Shown here one piece after another: positions 43,801-52,697 of a stretch of DNA of 64,000 nucleotides. The stretch is from CBDFHV01 sp965247705 (GTDB lineage: Bacteria; Pseudomonadota; Alphaproteobacteria; Rhodospirillales; CAMCUA01), in the NCBI GenBank assembly GCA_965247705.1, contig CBDFHV010000074.1, positions 43,427 through 107,426 of the forward strand, written 5' to 3'. A program made the translations under genes and the position numbers. The notes beneath the pieces were generated by a model. That model was not told the DNA's origin, searched no databases, and was given only the letters and a program-made list of their open reading frames with translations. Numbering within the stretch: position 1 is the stretch's first letter; every line of letters starts with the position of its first letter.

Positions 43801-45087
43801 ATGATCGGTGTCGCCGTCCTGGTCCTGTTTACCGTCCTGCTGCTATTGCGGGTCCCGGTTTCCTTGTCGATGCTGATGGCTTCGCTCATCGTCCTGGCGG
43901 CGATGGGCGATGTGCCGCTGCTGGTCATTCCCCAGTTCATCATCCACGGCCTGAGCAAGTTCGAACTGCTTGCCGTTCCCTTCTTCATTCTCGCCGCCGA
44001 GATCATGAACGCCGGCGGCCTGACCAAGCGCATCTACGCCTTCGCCCTCGCCTGCGTCGGTTGGATGACCGGCGGGTTGGCCCAGGTGAACGTGGTGGCC
44101 TCGATCGTTTTCGCCGGCATTTCCGGCACCGCCATGGCCGATGCCGCCGGTCTTGGCCGAGTGGAAATCAAGGCCATGCGGGACGCCGGCTACGATGGGG
44201 CCTTCTCGTCGGCGGTAACGCTGGCGTCGTGCATGATCGGACCACTCATCCCGCCGTCGGTGGTGATGATCGTTTACGCGATCACCGCCGAGGTATCCGT
44301 CGGCGCCATGCTGCTGGCCGGGATCGGGCCGGGCCTGTTCCTGGCCGCGGTCCTGATGACCTTCATCTACGCCTTGGTGAAGTCGGGCCGCTACCATTGC
44401 CCGACCGCGCCCAGGCCCAGCCGGCGGGAGTTGCTGCGGACGTTCCTGGAGGGCATCCCCGCCCTCATCGCGCCGCTGATCATCGTCGTCGGCATCGTCG
44501 CCGGCTTCTTCACGGTGACCGAGGCAGGCATCGCCGCGTGCCTCTACAGCTTCGCCGTCTCGGTGCTGATCTACAAGGAATTGACGGTGCGGCGCTTCAC
44601 CCGGGTGGTGGTGCGGGCCACCCTGTCGAGCTCCATGATCATGTTCCTCATCGGCACCGCGACGGTGATGGCATGGCTGGTTACCCGCGAGCAGGTGGCG
44701 GCCCAGGCGGCGGCCTGGTTTGCCGGTCTGTCGGGCGAGGTGTGGATTCAGCTTCTGGCCCTGAACGTATTCCTGATCTTCGTCGGCTGCCTGATCGAAG
44801 GGCTGCCGGCGCTGCTGATCATGGTTCCGGTGCTGTTGCCGGTGGTCCAGGAGATGGGCGTCGATCCGGTGCATTTCGGCGTCATCCTGGTGTTCAATCT
44901 GCTGATCGGGATCATCACTCCGCCCATGGGGGTGGGGCTGTTCGTGGTCTCCAACTTCACCGGCGTTCCGCTCGAACGCATCGTCCGCGCCTGCCTGCCG
45001 TTCCTGGTGCCCCTGTTGCTGACCCTGGGGGTGATAACCTACGTCCCCGAGCTCACCCTCGCCCTACCCCGGTGGCTGCTGCAATGA
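43801..45087 (+). CDS. dctM: TRAP transporter large permease DctM, system 3
   Basis: 428 residues, about 12 transmembrane helices, from the ATG at 43801 (MIGVAVLVLFTVLLLLRVPVS); the longer upstream frame is not membrane-like. Typical blocks: AVPFFILAAEIMNAGGLTKRIY, GGLAQVNVVASIVFAGISG, GPLIPPSVVMIVYAITAEVS and NLLIGIITPPMGVGLFVVSNF. More similar to system 1 DctM (IPxFxxHGLSKFELLAVPFF style) than to system 2 by eye. Stop overlaps dctQ start as ATGA. Confidence 0.95.
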   Translation: MIGVAVLVLFTVLLLLRVPVSLSMLMASLIVLAAMGDVPLLVIPQFIIHGLSKFELLAVPFFILAAEIMNAGGLTKRIYAFALACVGWMTGGLAQVNVVASIVFAGISGTAMADAAGLGRVEIKAMRDAGYDGAFSSAVTLASCMIGPLIPPSVVMIVYAITAEVSVGAMLLAGIGPGLFLAAVLMTFIYALVKSGRYHCPTAPRPSRRELLRTFLEGIPALIAPLIIVVGIVAGFFTVTEAGIAACLYSFAVSVLIYKELTVRRFTRVVVRATLSSSMIMFLIGTATVMAWLVTREQVAAQAAAWFAGLSGEVWIQLLALNVFLIFVGCLIEGLPALLIMVPVLLPVVQEMGVDPVHFGVILVFNLLIGIITPPMGVGLFVVSNFTGVPLERIVRACLPFLVPLLLTLGVITYVPELTLALPRWLLQ

Positions 45088-45662
45088 GCGACGTCGCGGG
45101 ATCCCCTGGTTTCCAGAAGGCGGCCCGCCTGGTGCGCGCCCTGACCTGGGCCCAGTTGTCCCTGGCCGGGGTGCTGTTCATCCTGTCCCTCGGCCTCTAT
45201 ACGGCCGAAGTGGTGATGCGCACCGGCTTCAGCACCGGCTACCCGGAATATTACGAGGTGGTCGGCTTCGCCTTCATGTACGTGTTCCTGCTCGGCGCCG
45301 GCGCCCTTTACGCCCGCAACGAAGACATCATGATCGAGGCGATCTACCTGCGCCTCGGCCCGCGCCCGGCGGCCTATCTGGTGAGCTTTGTCTACGCCGC
45401 GATGGCGCTGACCATGGCGGTTATCTTCTTTCACACCTGGAAGCTGATCGGGCTTCAAATGAACACGCCAACACCCATGCTCGAGATTCCCGAGTCGGTG
45501 AAATGGTTTCCGCTGTTATTCCTTTCCGCCTCCATCGTCTTCACCAGCCTGGTGGAGCTTTGGGGATGCGTCCACTGGATCGCGAGCGGGACGCGGCCGC
45601 TGGTTTGGACCACGCCCCCTTTCGATACCCTAGACCACGAAGCAGAGGAGGAAATCCTATGA
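45084..45662 (+). CDS. dctQ: TRAP transporter small permease DctQ, system 3
   Basis: 192 residues with four membrane helices (about 22-42, 56-76, 97-118, 142-163). YPEYYEVVGFAFMYVFLLGAGALYARNEDIMIEAIYLR is the DctQ core (loop and second helix). The ATG overlaps the dctM stop (45084-45087) and its stop overlaps the dctP start (45659-45662), so the three genes are translationally coupled. Confidence 0.9.
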   Translation: MSDVAGSPGFQKAARLVRALTWAQLSLAGVLFILSLGLYTAEVVMRTGFSTGYPEYYEVVGFAFMYVFLLGAGALYARNEDIMIEAIYLRLGPRPAAYLVSFVYAAMALTMAVIFFHTWKLIGLQMNTPTPMLEIPESVKWFPLLFLSASIVFTSLVELWGCVHWIASGTRPLVWTTPPFDTLDHEAEEEIL

Positions 45663-46663
45663 GAGTCCAAATGACCACGAAGTATCTGACACTGGCGGCG
45701 GCTGTGCTGGCATTCGCCGGCCCGGCGATGGCGGCTGACATGGTGATGCGCCTGGGCAACGACGTGGCCCCGGCCAGCATCCAGGCGAAAGCCAACGAGC
45801 TGTTCGCCGCGGAGGTGGCCAAGCGCAAGGTCGGCATCGAGATCAAGACGTTCCACACCAACCAGCTGGGCACCGGGGTGCAGCAGATTCAAAACGTCAA
45901 ACTGGGCGTTCAGGAGATGGTGAACACCGGCTTCGAACTGTTCGCCGTGTTCGCCGCCGGCCTCAAAATCGGCAGCGCGCCCTTTACCTTCGCCGACCGT
46001 CCCCATTTCGAGGCCTGGGTCCGTTCGCCCATGTTCGACAAGATCCAGAAGGACCTGATCAAGAACGGCAACCAGCGTTTCATCAACATGGGCGAGATCT
46101 GGCGCCGCGGCCCCTACCGGGTGATGATCGCCAAGCGCCCGATCATGAACCTCGATGACCTCGGCAAGGCCAAGCTTCGGGTCTGGGAAGCGGAAGCGGT
46201 CAAGCGCTTCTGGGGCAAGGGCGGCCTCGGCGCCACCGTTGTCGTACTGCCCCTGGCCGACGTCTACCTGAGCCTGCGCCAAGGGGTGGTGGACGCCATC
46301 AACATGCCCATGGACCTGGTGGTGCCAATGAAGTTCTCCGAAGTTGGCAAGCACATCATGAACACCCGGGAATATCCGCAGTTCGTGGCCATCTCCATGA
46401 ACGAGAGCACCTGGCAGTCCATGAACGACGCCCAGCGGAAGGCGATCACGGAAAGCGTCGACGTGGCCGGCAAGTTCTACAACGACCAGATCGCCGGCAG
46501 CCTGGAGACCTGGAAGAAGCAGATCGTCGCCGGCGGCGCCACCATCCACGACGTGGACCGCCAGCCGTTCGTCGAGAAGATGCGGGTCCTGCACAAGAAG
46601 TGGGAGGCCGAAGGCTACTGGAGCCCCGGAACCATCGACCAGCTCAACGCGCTGGCCAAGTAG
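45659..46663 (+). CDS. dctP: TRAP transporter solute-binding protein DctP, system 3
   Basis: 334 residues from ATG at 45659, with GAGGAGGAAATC just upstream. Signal peptide ending AGPAMA. DctP blocks: MRLGNDVAPASIQAKANELF, FHTNQLGTGVQQIQNVKLG, LGKAKLRVWEAEAVKRFW with the carboxylate-binding Arg, and VVDAINMPMDLVVPMKF. It sits at the end of dctMQP, then a strong terminator, then the second MmgE/PrpD gene. Confidence 0.93.
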   Translation: MRVQMTTKYLTLAAAVLAFAGPAMAADMVMRLGNDVAPASIQAKANELFAAEVAKRKVGIEIKTFHTNQLGTGVQQIQNVKLGVQEMVNTGFELFAVFAAGLKIGSAPFTFADRPHFEAWVRSPMFDKIQKDLIKNGNQRFINMGEIWRRGPYRVMIAKRPIMNLDDLGKAKLRVWEAEAVKRFWGKGGLGATVVVLPLADVYLSLRQGVVDAINMPMDLVVPMKFSEVGKHIMNTREYPQFVAISMNESTWQSMNDAQRKAITESVDVAGKFYNDQIAGSLETWKKQIVAGGATIHDVDRQPFVEKMRVLHKKWEAEGYWSPGTIDQLNALAK

Positions 46664-46677
46664 CGACGACGTTGTCT

Positions 46678-46708
46678 CCGGCGCCCCCGACGGTTTCGGG
46701 GGCGCCGG
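46678..46708 (+). terminator. Rho-independent terminator after TRAP system 3
   Basis: A perfect 13-bp stem, CCGGCGCCCCCGA / TCGGGGGCGCCGG with a CGGTT loop, 15 bases after the dctP stop and followed by CTTATTT. It separates the TRAP operon from the MmgE/PrpD gene, so that gene needs its own promoter or read-through. Confidence 0.85.
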
Positions 46709-46740
46709 CTTATTTGACCCCCTTTATTGGATAGCAGCCC

Positions 46741-48126
46741 ATGTCCGTCACCGCCGAGTTCGCCCGTTTCGCCGCCGAGTTTCAGCTTGACGATGCGCCG
46801 GTGGATCTGCGCGAGCGCATGCGAAAGGCGTTGCTTGACGCACTGGCCATCATGCTTGGCGCCACCCACTTCGCCCGCGTCAACGGCGATGGCGAACTGC
46901 GCGCCTATCTGGAGGATACCTCGCCTCCGGGACCCGCCACGGTGGTCGGCCACGGCCGGAGCACCACACCGATGATGGCGGCCTTCGCCAACGGCACGCT
47001 CTGTGAGGTACTCGACTGCATGGACTGCAATCTGACCGCCCGCATCCACAATGGCCCCGGCGTCACCCCCGCCGTGCTGGCGATGGCCGAAGCCCTTGGC
47101 GCTTCGGGCCGCGACGTGGTGACCACCATGCTGATCGGGTTCGAGCTCGGCACACGATTGGGTCATGCCATACAGCCCGCCCACTGGAATGCCGGCTTTC
47201 AGATCACCGGCACCTTTAACACCTGCGCCGCCGCGGCGGCGGCCGGCCGGCTCTTAGGCCTGGACACCGAGAAATTGGCAGCGGCCATTGGCACCTCGGG
47301 CTTCATCATGCCGGTGTCCCATGGCGACACGATCTTCAAGGGCCACAGCGTCAAGCCGATCCACGGCGGCCAGCCGGCGATGTGCGGCATCGAGGCCGCT
47401 TATCTCGCCAAGGCCGGCTACCGCGCCGGCCCCCTGGAGGGCGAGCCGCCGCGCTATCACGCGCCCCTGCGTATCCTCGGCGAGCCGAACCCCGACCTGG
47501 ACCGCGCCACCGACGGGCTGGGCACCGTCTGGACAACCCGGGAACTGGCTTTCAAGCCCTACCCCTGCGGGCTGCTGATCATCGGACCGGTGGAGATCAT
47601 CCTCGATCAACTGGGCGATCACCTGCCGGCGCCCGACGACATCGAGTCCGTCGACGTCCTGACCTACGAGGCCGGCGTCAAGTTCACCGGCGAGAAATAC
47701 ACGACCACGGACAGCAACTTCGTCGATGCCCACCTGTCGATTCCGTACTGCATCGCCGCCGCCCTGACCGACGGCGAGATGACGGTGCGCCAACTGACCG
47801 CCGAACGGCTTCGCGACCCGAAAATTCATCAGCTGGCGCGCCGGATTACGGTCAAGGAAGACCCGGCCATGACCGCGCGGTTCCCCCACGAATGGCCGGT
47901 GTCGATCGCCATCAACTTGCGCAATGGCACGGTGCTGGAGGGCCGGGTCGATGAGGTCAAATGGTCCCCCCGCCGCCCGCCGTCGTGGGATGACATTGCC
48001 GGCAAGTTCTTCACCCTGGCCGAACCCGTAATCGGCGCCGACGGCGTCGACAATGTGGTCGAAATGGTGGCCGCCGTGGAAACCCTGGACAGCGTGGCCC
48101 CCCTGATGGACGCGGTGCGCGGGTAG
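46741..48126 (+). CDS. MmgE/PrpD family protein, copy 2
   Basis: 461 residues. Shares nearly all conserved blocks with copy 1 at 28883: GHGRSTTPMMAAFANGTLC, VLDCMDCNLTARIHNGPGV, TGTFNTCAAAAAAGRLLG, FKGHSVKPIHGGQPAMCGI, LEGEPPRYHAPL and GEKYTTTDSNFVDAHLSIP. The family covers 2-methylcitrate and iminodisuccinate-type lyases and cis-aconitate decarboxylase. It is followed by an amidohydrolase, the same gene order as copy 1. Substrate unknown. Confidence 0.92.
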   Translation: MSVTAEFARFAAEFQLDDAPVDLRERMRKALLDALAIMLGATHFARVNGDGELRAYLEDTSPPGPATVVGHGRSTTPMMAAFANGTLCEVLDCMDCNLTARIHNGPGVTPAVLAMAEALGASGRDVVTTMLIGFELGTRLGHAIQPAHWNAGFQITGTFNTCAAAAAAGRLLGLDTEKLAAAIGTSGFIMPVSHGDTIFKGHSVKPIHGGQPAMCGIEAAYLAKAGYRAGPLEGEPPRYHAPLRILGEPNPDLDRATDGLGTVWTTRELAFKPYPCGLLIIGPVEIILDQLGDHLPAPDDIESVDVLTYEAGVKFTGEKYTTTDSNFVDAHLSIPYCIAAALTDGEMTVRQLTAERLRDPKIHQLARRITVKEDPAMTARFPHEWPVSIAINLRNGTVLEGRVDEVKWSPRRPPSWDDIAGKFFTLAEPVIGADGVDNVVEMVAAVETLDSVAPLMDAVRG

Positions 48127-48206
48127 GTACAATACTTGGCCCGGAATCGTCACGAAGGGTCCCAAACTATCGGGTTTTCAATTCAGGCAGGGGAGCTTCG
48201 AAGCCA

Positions 48207-49250
48207 ATGAACGAACGGGACTCGTGGCTGGCGCAGGTCTCGGAGCCGATCCTTGAACCCGACCTGCCGATCATCGATCCCCATCATCATCTGTGGGACA
48301 ACAGATCGGAGTTTCCGTACCCGCGCTACATGATCGAGGAGTTCTCGGCCGATTTGGCGACGGGACATAACGTTACCGCCACCGTGTTCGTCGAGTGCGG
48401 CACCACGTTCCGTTGCGACGGTCCGGAGGCCATGTGGTACGTTGGCGAGACGGAGTTCGTAGTCGGACAATCGGCCATGAGCCGTTCCGGTGTGTACGGT
48501 AAGACGGACATTGCCCAAGCCATCGTCGGCATGGCGGATCTGCGGCTTGGCACGGGAGTTGGCGATGTGCTGGATGCGCACATCGCGGCGGCGGGGGGAC
48601 GGTTTCGCGGCGTGCGGCTGGGTGCGGTATGGCACCAGGACGACGCAATCGCGAACCACCGAACGAACCCGCCGCAACACCTCTTCCTGGATAGGGGATT
48701 CCGGGACGGTTTTGCCCAGCTCGCGCCCCGTGATCTTTCCTTCGACTCCTGGTGCTATCACACGCAACTGGACGATCTCCACGACCTTGCAAGGACCTTC
48801 CCCGACACCAGGATCGTGGTCAATCACTTGGGCGGACCTATCGGAATCGGACCCTACGCGGGGCGGCCCGAAGAAGTCTTTCGGGAGTGGCTCGACGCCA
48901 TACGGCCGTTGGCTACGTGTCCGAACGTCCATATGAAACTCGGCGGCTTCGCCATGGACATCAACGGGTTCGGTTGGCACCTGAGGGACCGCCCGCCCAC
49001 CAGCGAGGAATACGCCGCCGCATCCAGCCGATACTACAAGGCAGCCATCGAGCTGTTTTCACCCCATCGATGCATGTTTGAATCCAACTATCCCGTGGAA
49101 AAACTCAGCATTTCCTACTCCGTCCTTTGGAAGGCCTTCAAACTAATTTCCGCCGAATACGCGCCCGACGAGCGTGCGGACATGTTTTACCGCACGGCCG
49201 CACGCTTCTATGCAATCAATGGGGCTGCTTACACCAAGAAGCACGAATAA
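48207..49250 (+). CDS. Amidohydrolase family 2 protein
   Basis: 347 residues. Metal motif IIDPHHHLWD near the N-terminus, VFVECGT, ADLRLG, FRGVRLGAVWHQDD, VVNHLGGPIG, NVHMKLGGFAMDING and the C-terminal FESNYPVEK with the metal-binding region. This is the 2-pyrone-4,6-dicarboxylate lactonase / sugar-lactonase-like branch of amidohydrolase_2, different from the enzyme at 27823. GGCAGGGGAGC precedes the ATG. Probably co-functional with the upstream MmgE/PrpD protein. Confidence 0.9.
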   Translation: MNERDSWLAQVSEPILEPDLPIIDPHHHLWDNRSEFPYPRYMIEEFSADLATGHNVTATVFVECGTTFRCDGPEAMWYVGETEFVVGQSAMSRSGVYGKTDIAQAIVGMADLRLGTGVGDVLDAHIAAAGGRFRGVRLGAVWHQDDAIANHRTNPPQHLFLDRGFRDGFAQLAPRDLSFDSWCYHTQLDDLHDLARTFPDTRIVVNHLGGPIGIGPYAGRPEEVFREWLDAIRPLATCPNVHMKLGGFAMDINGFGWHLRDRPPTSEEYAAASSRYYKAAIELFSPHRCMFESNYPVEKLSISYSVLWKAFKLISAEYAPDERADMFYRTAARFYAINGAAYTKKHE

Positions 49251-49357
49251 GGACCCGTGGAGACGGCTTCCCAGGGTTTTCAGCGACGAGCGTTCGGCGC
49301 GGCGATACCGTGCATCGCAAGGCGGCGGGGTTCTCTAACGGATTGATTTTGTTATAG

Positions 49358-49414
49358 GGATGGGTGGCCGAGCGGTTGAAGGCACCGGTCTTGAATTGTG
49401 CTTCACCCCATCCG
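49358..49414 (+). pseudogene. tRNA-Ser(UGA) fragment, internally deleted
   Basis: The first 38 bases are identical to the intact tRNA-Ser at 53925 up to the anticodon (…GGTCTTGAA). Then a short unrelated stretch follows, and CACCCCATCCG from the acceptor 3' side, with no anticodon arm, variable arm or T arm. It looks like the original chromosomal 5' half left behind when a mobile element recombined at the anticodon loop. Confidence 0.85.
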
Positions 49415-49497
49415 GCCCCGTCCGTTCCTATCCGAAATATGAAGGTTTACTACGGGCTTTCGATGGGCGCCCCGCCCTACCGTCCGTTCTTGTCCTA

Positions 49498-50330
49498 GGG
49501 TCCAGACCCATTCAAATCCAGTAGCAGACGAGAGCGGCGAGGCATAGGCCTGCCATGAAGTTGATGGCGTTCTTGTCGTATCGCGTGGCGATGCGTCGGA
49601 AGTCCTTGAGGCGCCCGAACATGCGCTCGATGACGTTGCGGCGGCGGTAGCGTTTGCGGTTGAAGGGATGGGGGTGTTGGCGATTTCTCCGGTTGGGGAT
49701 GACCGGGGGGATGTGGCGCCGTTTCAGCCAAGCCCGCCAGTGATCGGCATCGTAGGCCTTGTCGGCCAGAAGGAAGCGAGACTCGGGCAGATGATCGGCG
49801 AGCATGACCGCCCCGGAGATGTCGGCGGCTTGGCCGGGGGTCAGGTAGAAGGCCAGGGGACGGCACTGGGCATCGCTTATGGCGTCGATCTTGGTGTTGC
49901 GTCCGCCCTTGGTGCGGCCGATCGCCTGAGCAGAAGCCCCCCTTTTCCGCCGCCGGCGCAGCGGTGCGCCTTGACGTGGGTGGTATCGATGGAAATCTCG
50001 TCCGGCGTGCCGGCGAGCGCGGCCGTCACTTCAGCGAACAGGTACTGCCAGATCCCCTTCTTGGACCAGCGGTTGTAGCGATTGTAGACCGTGGTCCGGG
50101 GGCCGTATTGCGACGGACAATCCTGCCACCGGCAGCCCGATTGCAAGACGTGAAGGATGCCGCTGATGATGCGCCGGTCATCCTCGCGCCGCTTGCCGGC
50201 CGCGCGGTACGGCAGATGCGGCTTGATCAGCGCCCATTGGTCGTCCGTTAGCCAAAAGGGACCTGTCATGACCTGAAACCTCCGAATCTGCAGGCCATTG
50301 AATCGCTTAATGGTTAATGAGTTCTGACCC
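49498..50330 (-). mobile_element. IS5-type (IS427-like) insertion sequence
   Basis: An 833-bp element between TA dinucleotides at 49496-49497 and 50331-50332. Terminal sequences GGGTCCAGACCCATTC and, on the other strand, GGGTCAGAACTCATT are imperfect inverted repeats. It encodes a two-frame transposase. It sits just left of the intact island remnants, 84 bases after the first tRNA-Ser fragment. Confidence 0.85.
49512..50269 (-). CDS. IS5-type transposase made by -1 frameshift
   Basis: The first frame (50269 to 49877) encodes the DUF4096-like N-terminal domain (WLTDDQWALIKPHLP, GCRWQDCPSQYGPRTTVYNRY) and ISIDTTHVKAHR with the first catalytic Asp. The second frame carries the rest of the DDE domain (LLADKAYDADHWRAWLKRR, NVIERMFGRLKDFRRIATRYDK) with the second Asp and the Glu. 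The frames join by a -1 slip at the A4G6 run (plus-strand 49937-49946), as in IS427-group elements. Confidence 0.88.
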
Positions 50331-50465
50331 TAAGGACCCACGCACGGTTCACGAGGTATTTCGATCAATATCTAAGTAACCAAACCGTTACAAAAGAGCG
50401 AATCAGGATAAATGTGACGCATCCATCCTGTCAATCCGCTCGCTATTGATAAGCAGAGCAAAATT

Positions 50466-50701
50466 TCAAGCCTGCTCGGATCGTTGTAGGAAATTCCGAT
50501 CAATCTCGAATTGCTCTAGACATTGAGAGTTGAGCGCGTCGCAGAGCTTCGTCGCGGCCTCGCGAAGCGGGTCGTCGGTAACTCTAAGCGGGCGCTCCGC
50601 GGCGGCGCGGAATTCGGGTGTATCTCTTGGTTCAATTTTTACCTTCTGGCATAGGCGCGGCCATAAGGCCACCTTCCGCTCGCATAACAACTCATAGCTG
50701 A
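50466..50701 (-). pseudogene. 3' remnant of an unknown gene, cut by the MITE
   Basis: The frame reads through the MITE boundary with no start codon upstream in native sequence, so about 76 C-terminal residues remain (SYELLCERKVALWPRL...). It is rich in charged residues with no recognised domain. The flanking 50331-50465 stretch is AT-rich and empty. Likely a cargo gene of the decayed integrative element. Confidence 0.4.
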
Positions 50702-50800
50702 CTAGTGTTGCGATTCTAACATTTGGTTCCTGAGCCCGGGGGTGAAGGTCGCAGTTTGCGTAGATTTAATGGGAACGAAATGTCTCGATCGGAACACTAG
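50702..50800. mobile_element. 99-bp MITE, copy 2
   Basis: Identical over 99 bp to the copy at 15883, same orientation, CTAG at both ends. It joins the 3' remnant gene at 50466 to the integrase fragment at 50801 and has removed or separated the integrase N-terminus. Confidence 0.92.
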
Positions 50801-51345
50801 CCGCGACCACGGGAATGCGTCGAGGTGAAGTTCTTGGCCTTCGTTGGCGCGATGTTGATCTCGACGGAGCTAAGCTAAACGTCGCTGTATCACTGGAAGA
50901 GACGAAAGATCGGCTACAATTGAAGTCGCCAAAAACCAAGGCGGAGCGGCGCACCATCACTCTGCCCGCTCTCACCGTGGATGCCTTGCGGTTACATCGG
51001 GCGCAGATGCTTCGCGAACGGCTAGCCATGGGCCTCGGTCGTGACGATGACGGCCCGGTGTTCGCCAACCTTGAAGGGGAGCATATCCGCCCCCGGAACT
51101 TGACCAAAGAATTCGGGCGGATCGTGAAACGGTCGAAGATGCGGCGGATCACCTTTCACGGCCTACGGCACTCGAATATAACGTCGCTGCTGCGTGCTGG
51201 TATCAACGCCAAGGTCGTGAGCGAACGGGCTGGTCACGCCAACGTGGCGATCGCTTTGAGCCTGTACGCACACACCTTGCCCAACATGCAGGCGGAGGCG
51301 GCGGCCAAGGTCGACGCGGCCCTCGCGGGTGCCCTCAGGGACTAA
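50801..51345 (+). pseudogene. Tyrosine recombinase/integrase, C-terminal catalytic part, copy A
   Basis: About 180 residues. The frame is open to the MITE end (AATTGMRRGEVLGLRW), so the arm- and core-binding domains are gone. All catalytic residues are present: Arg in GMRRGEVLGL, Lys in SPKTKAERRT, HGLRH (His and Arg), GHANVAI (His) and LYAH (Tyr). It ends 84 bases before the second tRNA-Ser 5' fragment, the usual place for an integrase next to its attachment site. Confidence 0.88.
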
Positions 51346-51356
51346 TCGAGAACACC

Positions 51357-51375
51357 GGGTGCCAATCGGGCGCCA
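51357..51375 (+). repeat. GGGTGCCA-type repeat between integrase copy A and tRNA fragment
   Basis: GGGTGCCAATCGGGCGCCA lies between the integrase stop and the tRNA-Ser fragment. Related pairs occur at 52819-52840 (GGTGCCAATTCGGGTGCCAA) and 53853-53873 after integrase copy B. They may be arm-type integrase binding sites of related elements. Confidence 0.5.
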
Positions 51376-51428
51376 CTTCGAGGATTGACACGGACATATA
51401 ATTCTTTAACTAACTGAATTCATTAGCC

Positions 51429-51467
51429 GGATGGGTGGCCGAGCGGTTGAAGGCACCGGTCTTGAAA
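51429..51467 (+). pseudogene. tRNA-Ser(UGA) 5' fragment (attachment-site half)
   Basis: 39 bases identical to the 5' half of the intact tRNA-Ser (GGATGGGTGGCC... to CTTGAAA), then unrelated sequence. This marks the right end of the element that carries integrase copy A, and was formerly the left boundary of the next element. Confidence 0.88.
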
Positions 51468-51522
51468 TACGTTCTCGGCCATACCGTCTAGTCACGGCAA
51501 ATCCCATTTAGTGATGGTTTTC

Positions 51523-51621
51523 CTAGTGTTCCGATCGAGACATTTCGTTCCCATTAAATCTACGCAAACTGCGACCTTCACCCCCGGGCTCAGGAACCAA
51601 ATGTTAGAATCGCAACACTAG
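51523..51621. mobile_element. 99-bp MITE, copy 3 (inverted), abutting IS630
   Basis: Exact reverse complement of copies 1 and 2. Its right-hand CTAG (51618-51621) is shared with the left end of the IS630 element, so the two elements abut with a single target sequence between them. Confidence 0.92.
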
Positions 51622-52697
51622 TGTAGCGATTCCAACGCTTGTTTCCCTCGGTTGACCTTATCGATGATGGAACTGGCGGAAGCCGTCCAGGCGAAAGGCT
51701 TGGGGTCGGCGTTGTGCTGGTCGAGGTAGTCGTTGATGGCCATTTGCAATTCGACGATGGAGTGAAACACGCCGCGACGGATGCGCTTTCGGGTGATCTC
51801 GGCAAAGAAGCGTTCGACCAAGTTGAGCCACGACGCCGAGGTCGGCGTGAAATGCAGGTGGAACCGGGGATGGCGTTTCAGCCAGCGCTTGACCTCCGGC
51901 GTCTTGTGGGCGGCGTAGTTGTCGACGATCAGGTGGAGAGCCAGGTGCTTCGACGTCGCGCGGTTGATCTTGTTCAAGAAGCGGATGAACTCCTGATGGC
52001 GATGCTTCTGCATGCATTGGCCGATGACCGTGCCGTCGAGCACGTCGAGCGCCGCGAACAGGGTGGTGGTGCCGTGGCGCTTATAGTCGTGGGTCATGGT
52101 GCCGGCCCGGCCCTTCTTCATCGGCAGGCCCGGCTGGGTGCGGTCGAGTGCCTGGATCTGGGACTTCTCGTCCACCGACAGGACGATGGCGTGCTCCGGC
52201 GGGTTGACATACAGCCCGACCACGTCCTCGACTTTCTCGGCAAACCGCGGATCATTGGACAGCTTGAAAGTCGCCACCAGATGCGGTTTCAGCTCATGTG
52301 CCTTCCAGATCGCCTGAACGCTCGACGGCGCGATGCCCACCGCCTTGGCCATCGTTCGCAGGCTCCAGTGGGTCGCGTCCGGCGGCGTTTCCGTCTTGGT
52401 CTTCTCGATCACCCGCATGACCACATCCGCCGCAAGCGGTGCCTTGCCCGGCGGGCGCGTCTTATCGCGGCACAAACCGTCCACGCCGGCCTCCACATAG
52501 CGCGTCCGCCAGCGTCGGATGGTCGGTTTGCTCACGCCCAAGCGGCGCTGGATCTCATCGGTGCCAACGCCGTCGCCGGCCAGCCGTACAATCCGAGCCC
52601 GTCGGACATGCTTCTGCGGCGTGTTGCCATTGGCGATCAACGCCTCCAGCCTGTCCTGATCCCCAGGCGCCAGCTGGATCCTCACTTTCTTCCCCAT
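51618..52697 (-). CDS. IS630-family transposase
   Basis: 359 residues. Two N-terminal HTH regions (VGTDEIQRRLGVSKPTIRRWR and MAKAVGIAPSSVQAIWK) and a DDE domain with VLSVDEKSQIQALDRTQ (Asp), LIVDNYAAHKT (Asp) and WLNLVERFFAEIT (Glu). The stop codon TAG is formed by the terminal CTAG, that is, by the element boundary and target site itself. Confidence 0.94.
   Translation of the reverse strand: MGKKVRIQLAPGDQDRLEALIANGNTPQKHVRRARIVRLAGDGVGTDEIQRRLGVSKPTIRRWRTRYVEAGVDGLCRDKTRPPGKAPLAADVVMRVIEKTKTETPPDATHWSLRTMAKAVGIAPSSVQAIWKAHELKPHLVATFKLSNDPRFAEKVEDVVGLYVNPPEHAIVLSVDEKSQIQALDRTQPGLPMKKGRAGTMTHDYKRHGTTTLFAALDVLDGTVIGQCMQKHRHQEFIRFLNKINRATSKHLALHLIVDNYAAHKTPEVKRWLKRHPRFHLHFTPTSASWLNLVERFFAEITRKRIRRGVFHSIVELQMAINDYLDQHNADPKPFAWTASASSIIDKVNRGKQALESLH

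Noticed and set aside
49251..49357. Possible short gene between the amidohydrolase and the first tRNA fragment
   Set aside because: No start with ribosome site and no protein-like composition; simply intergenic.
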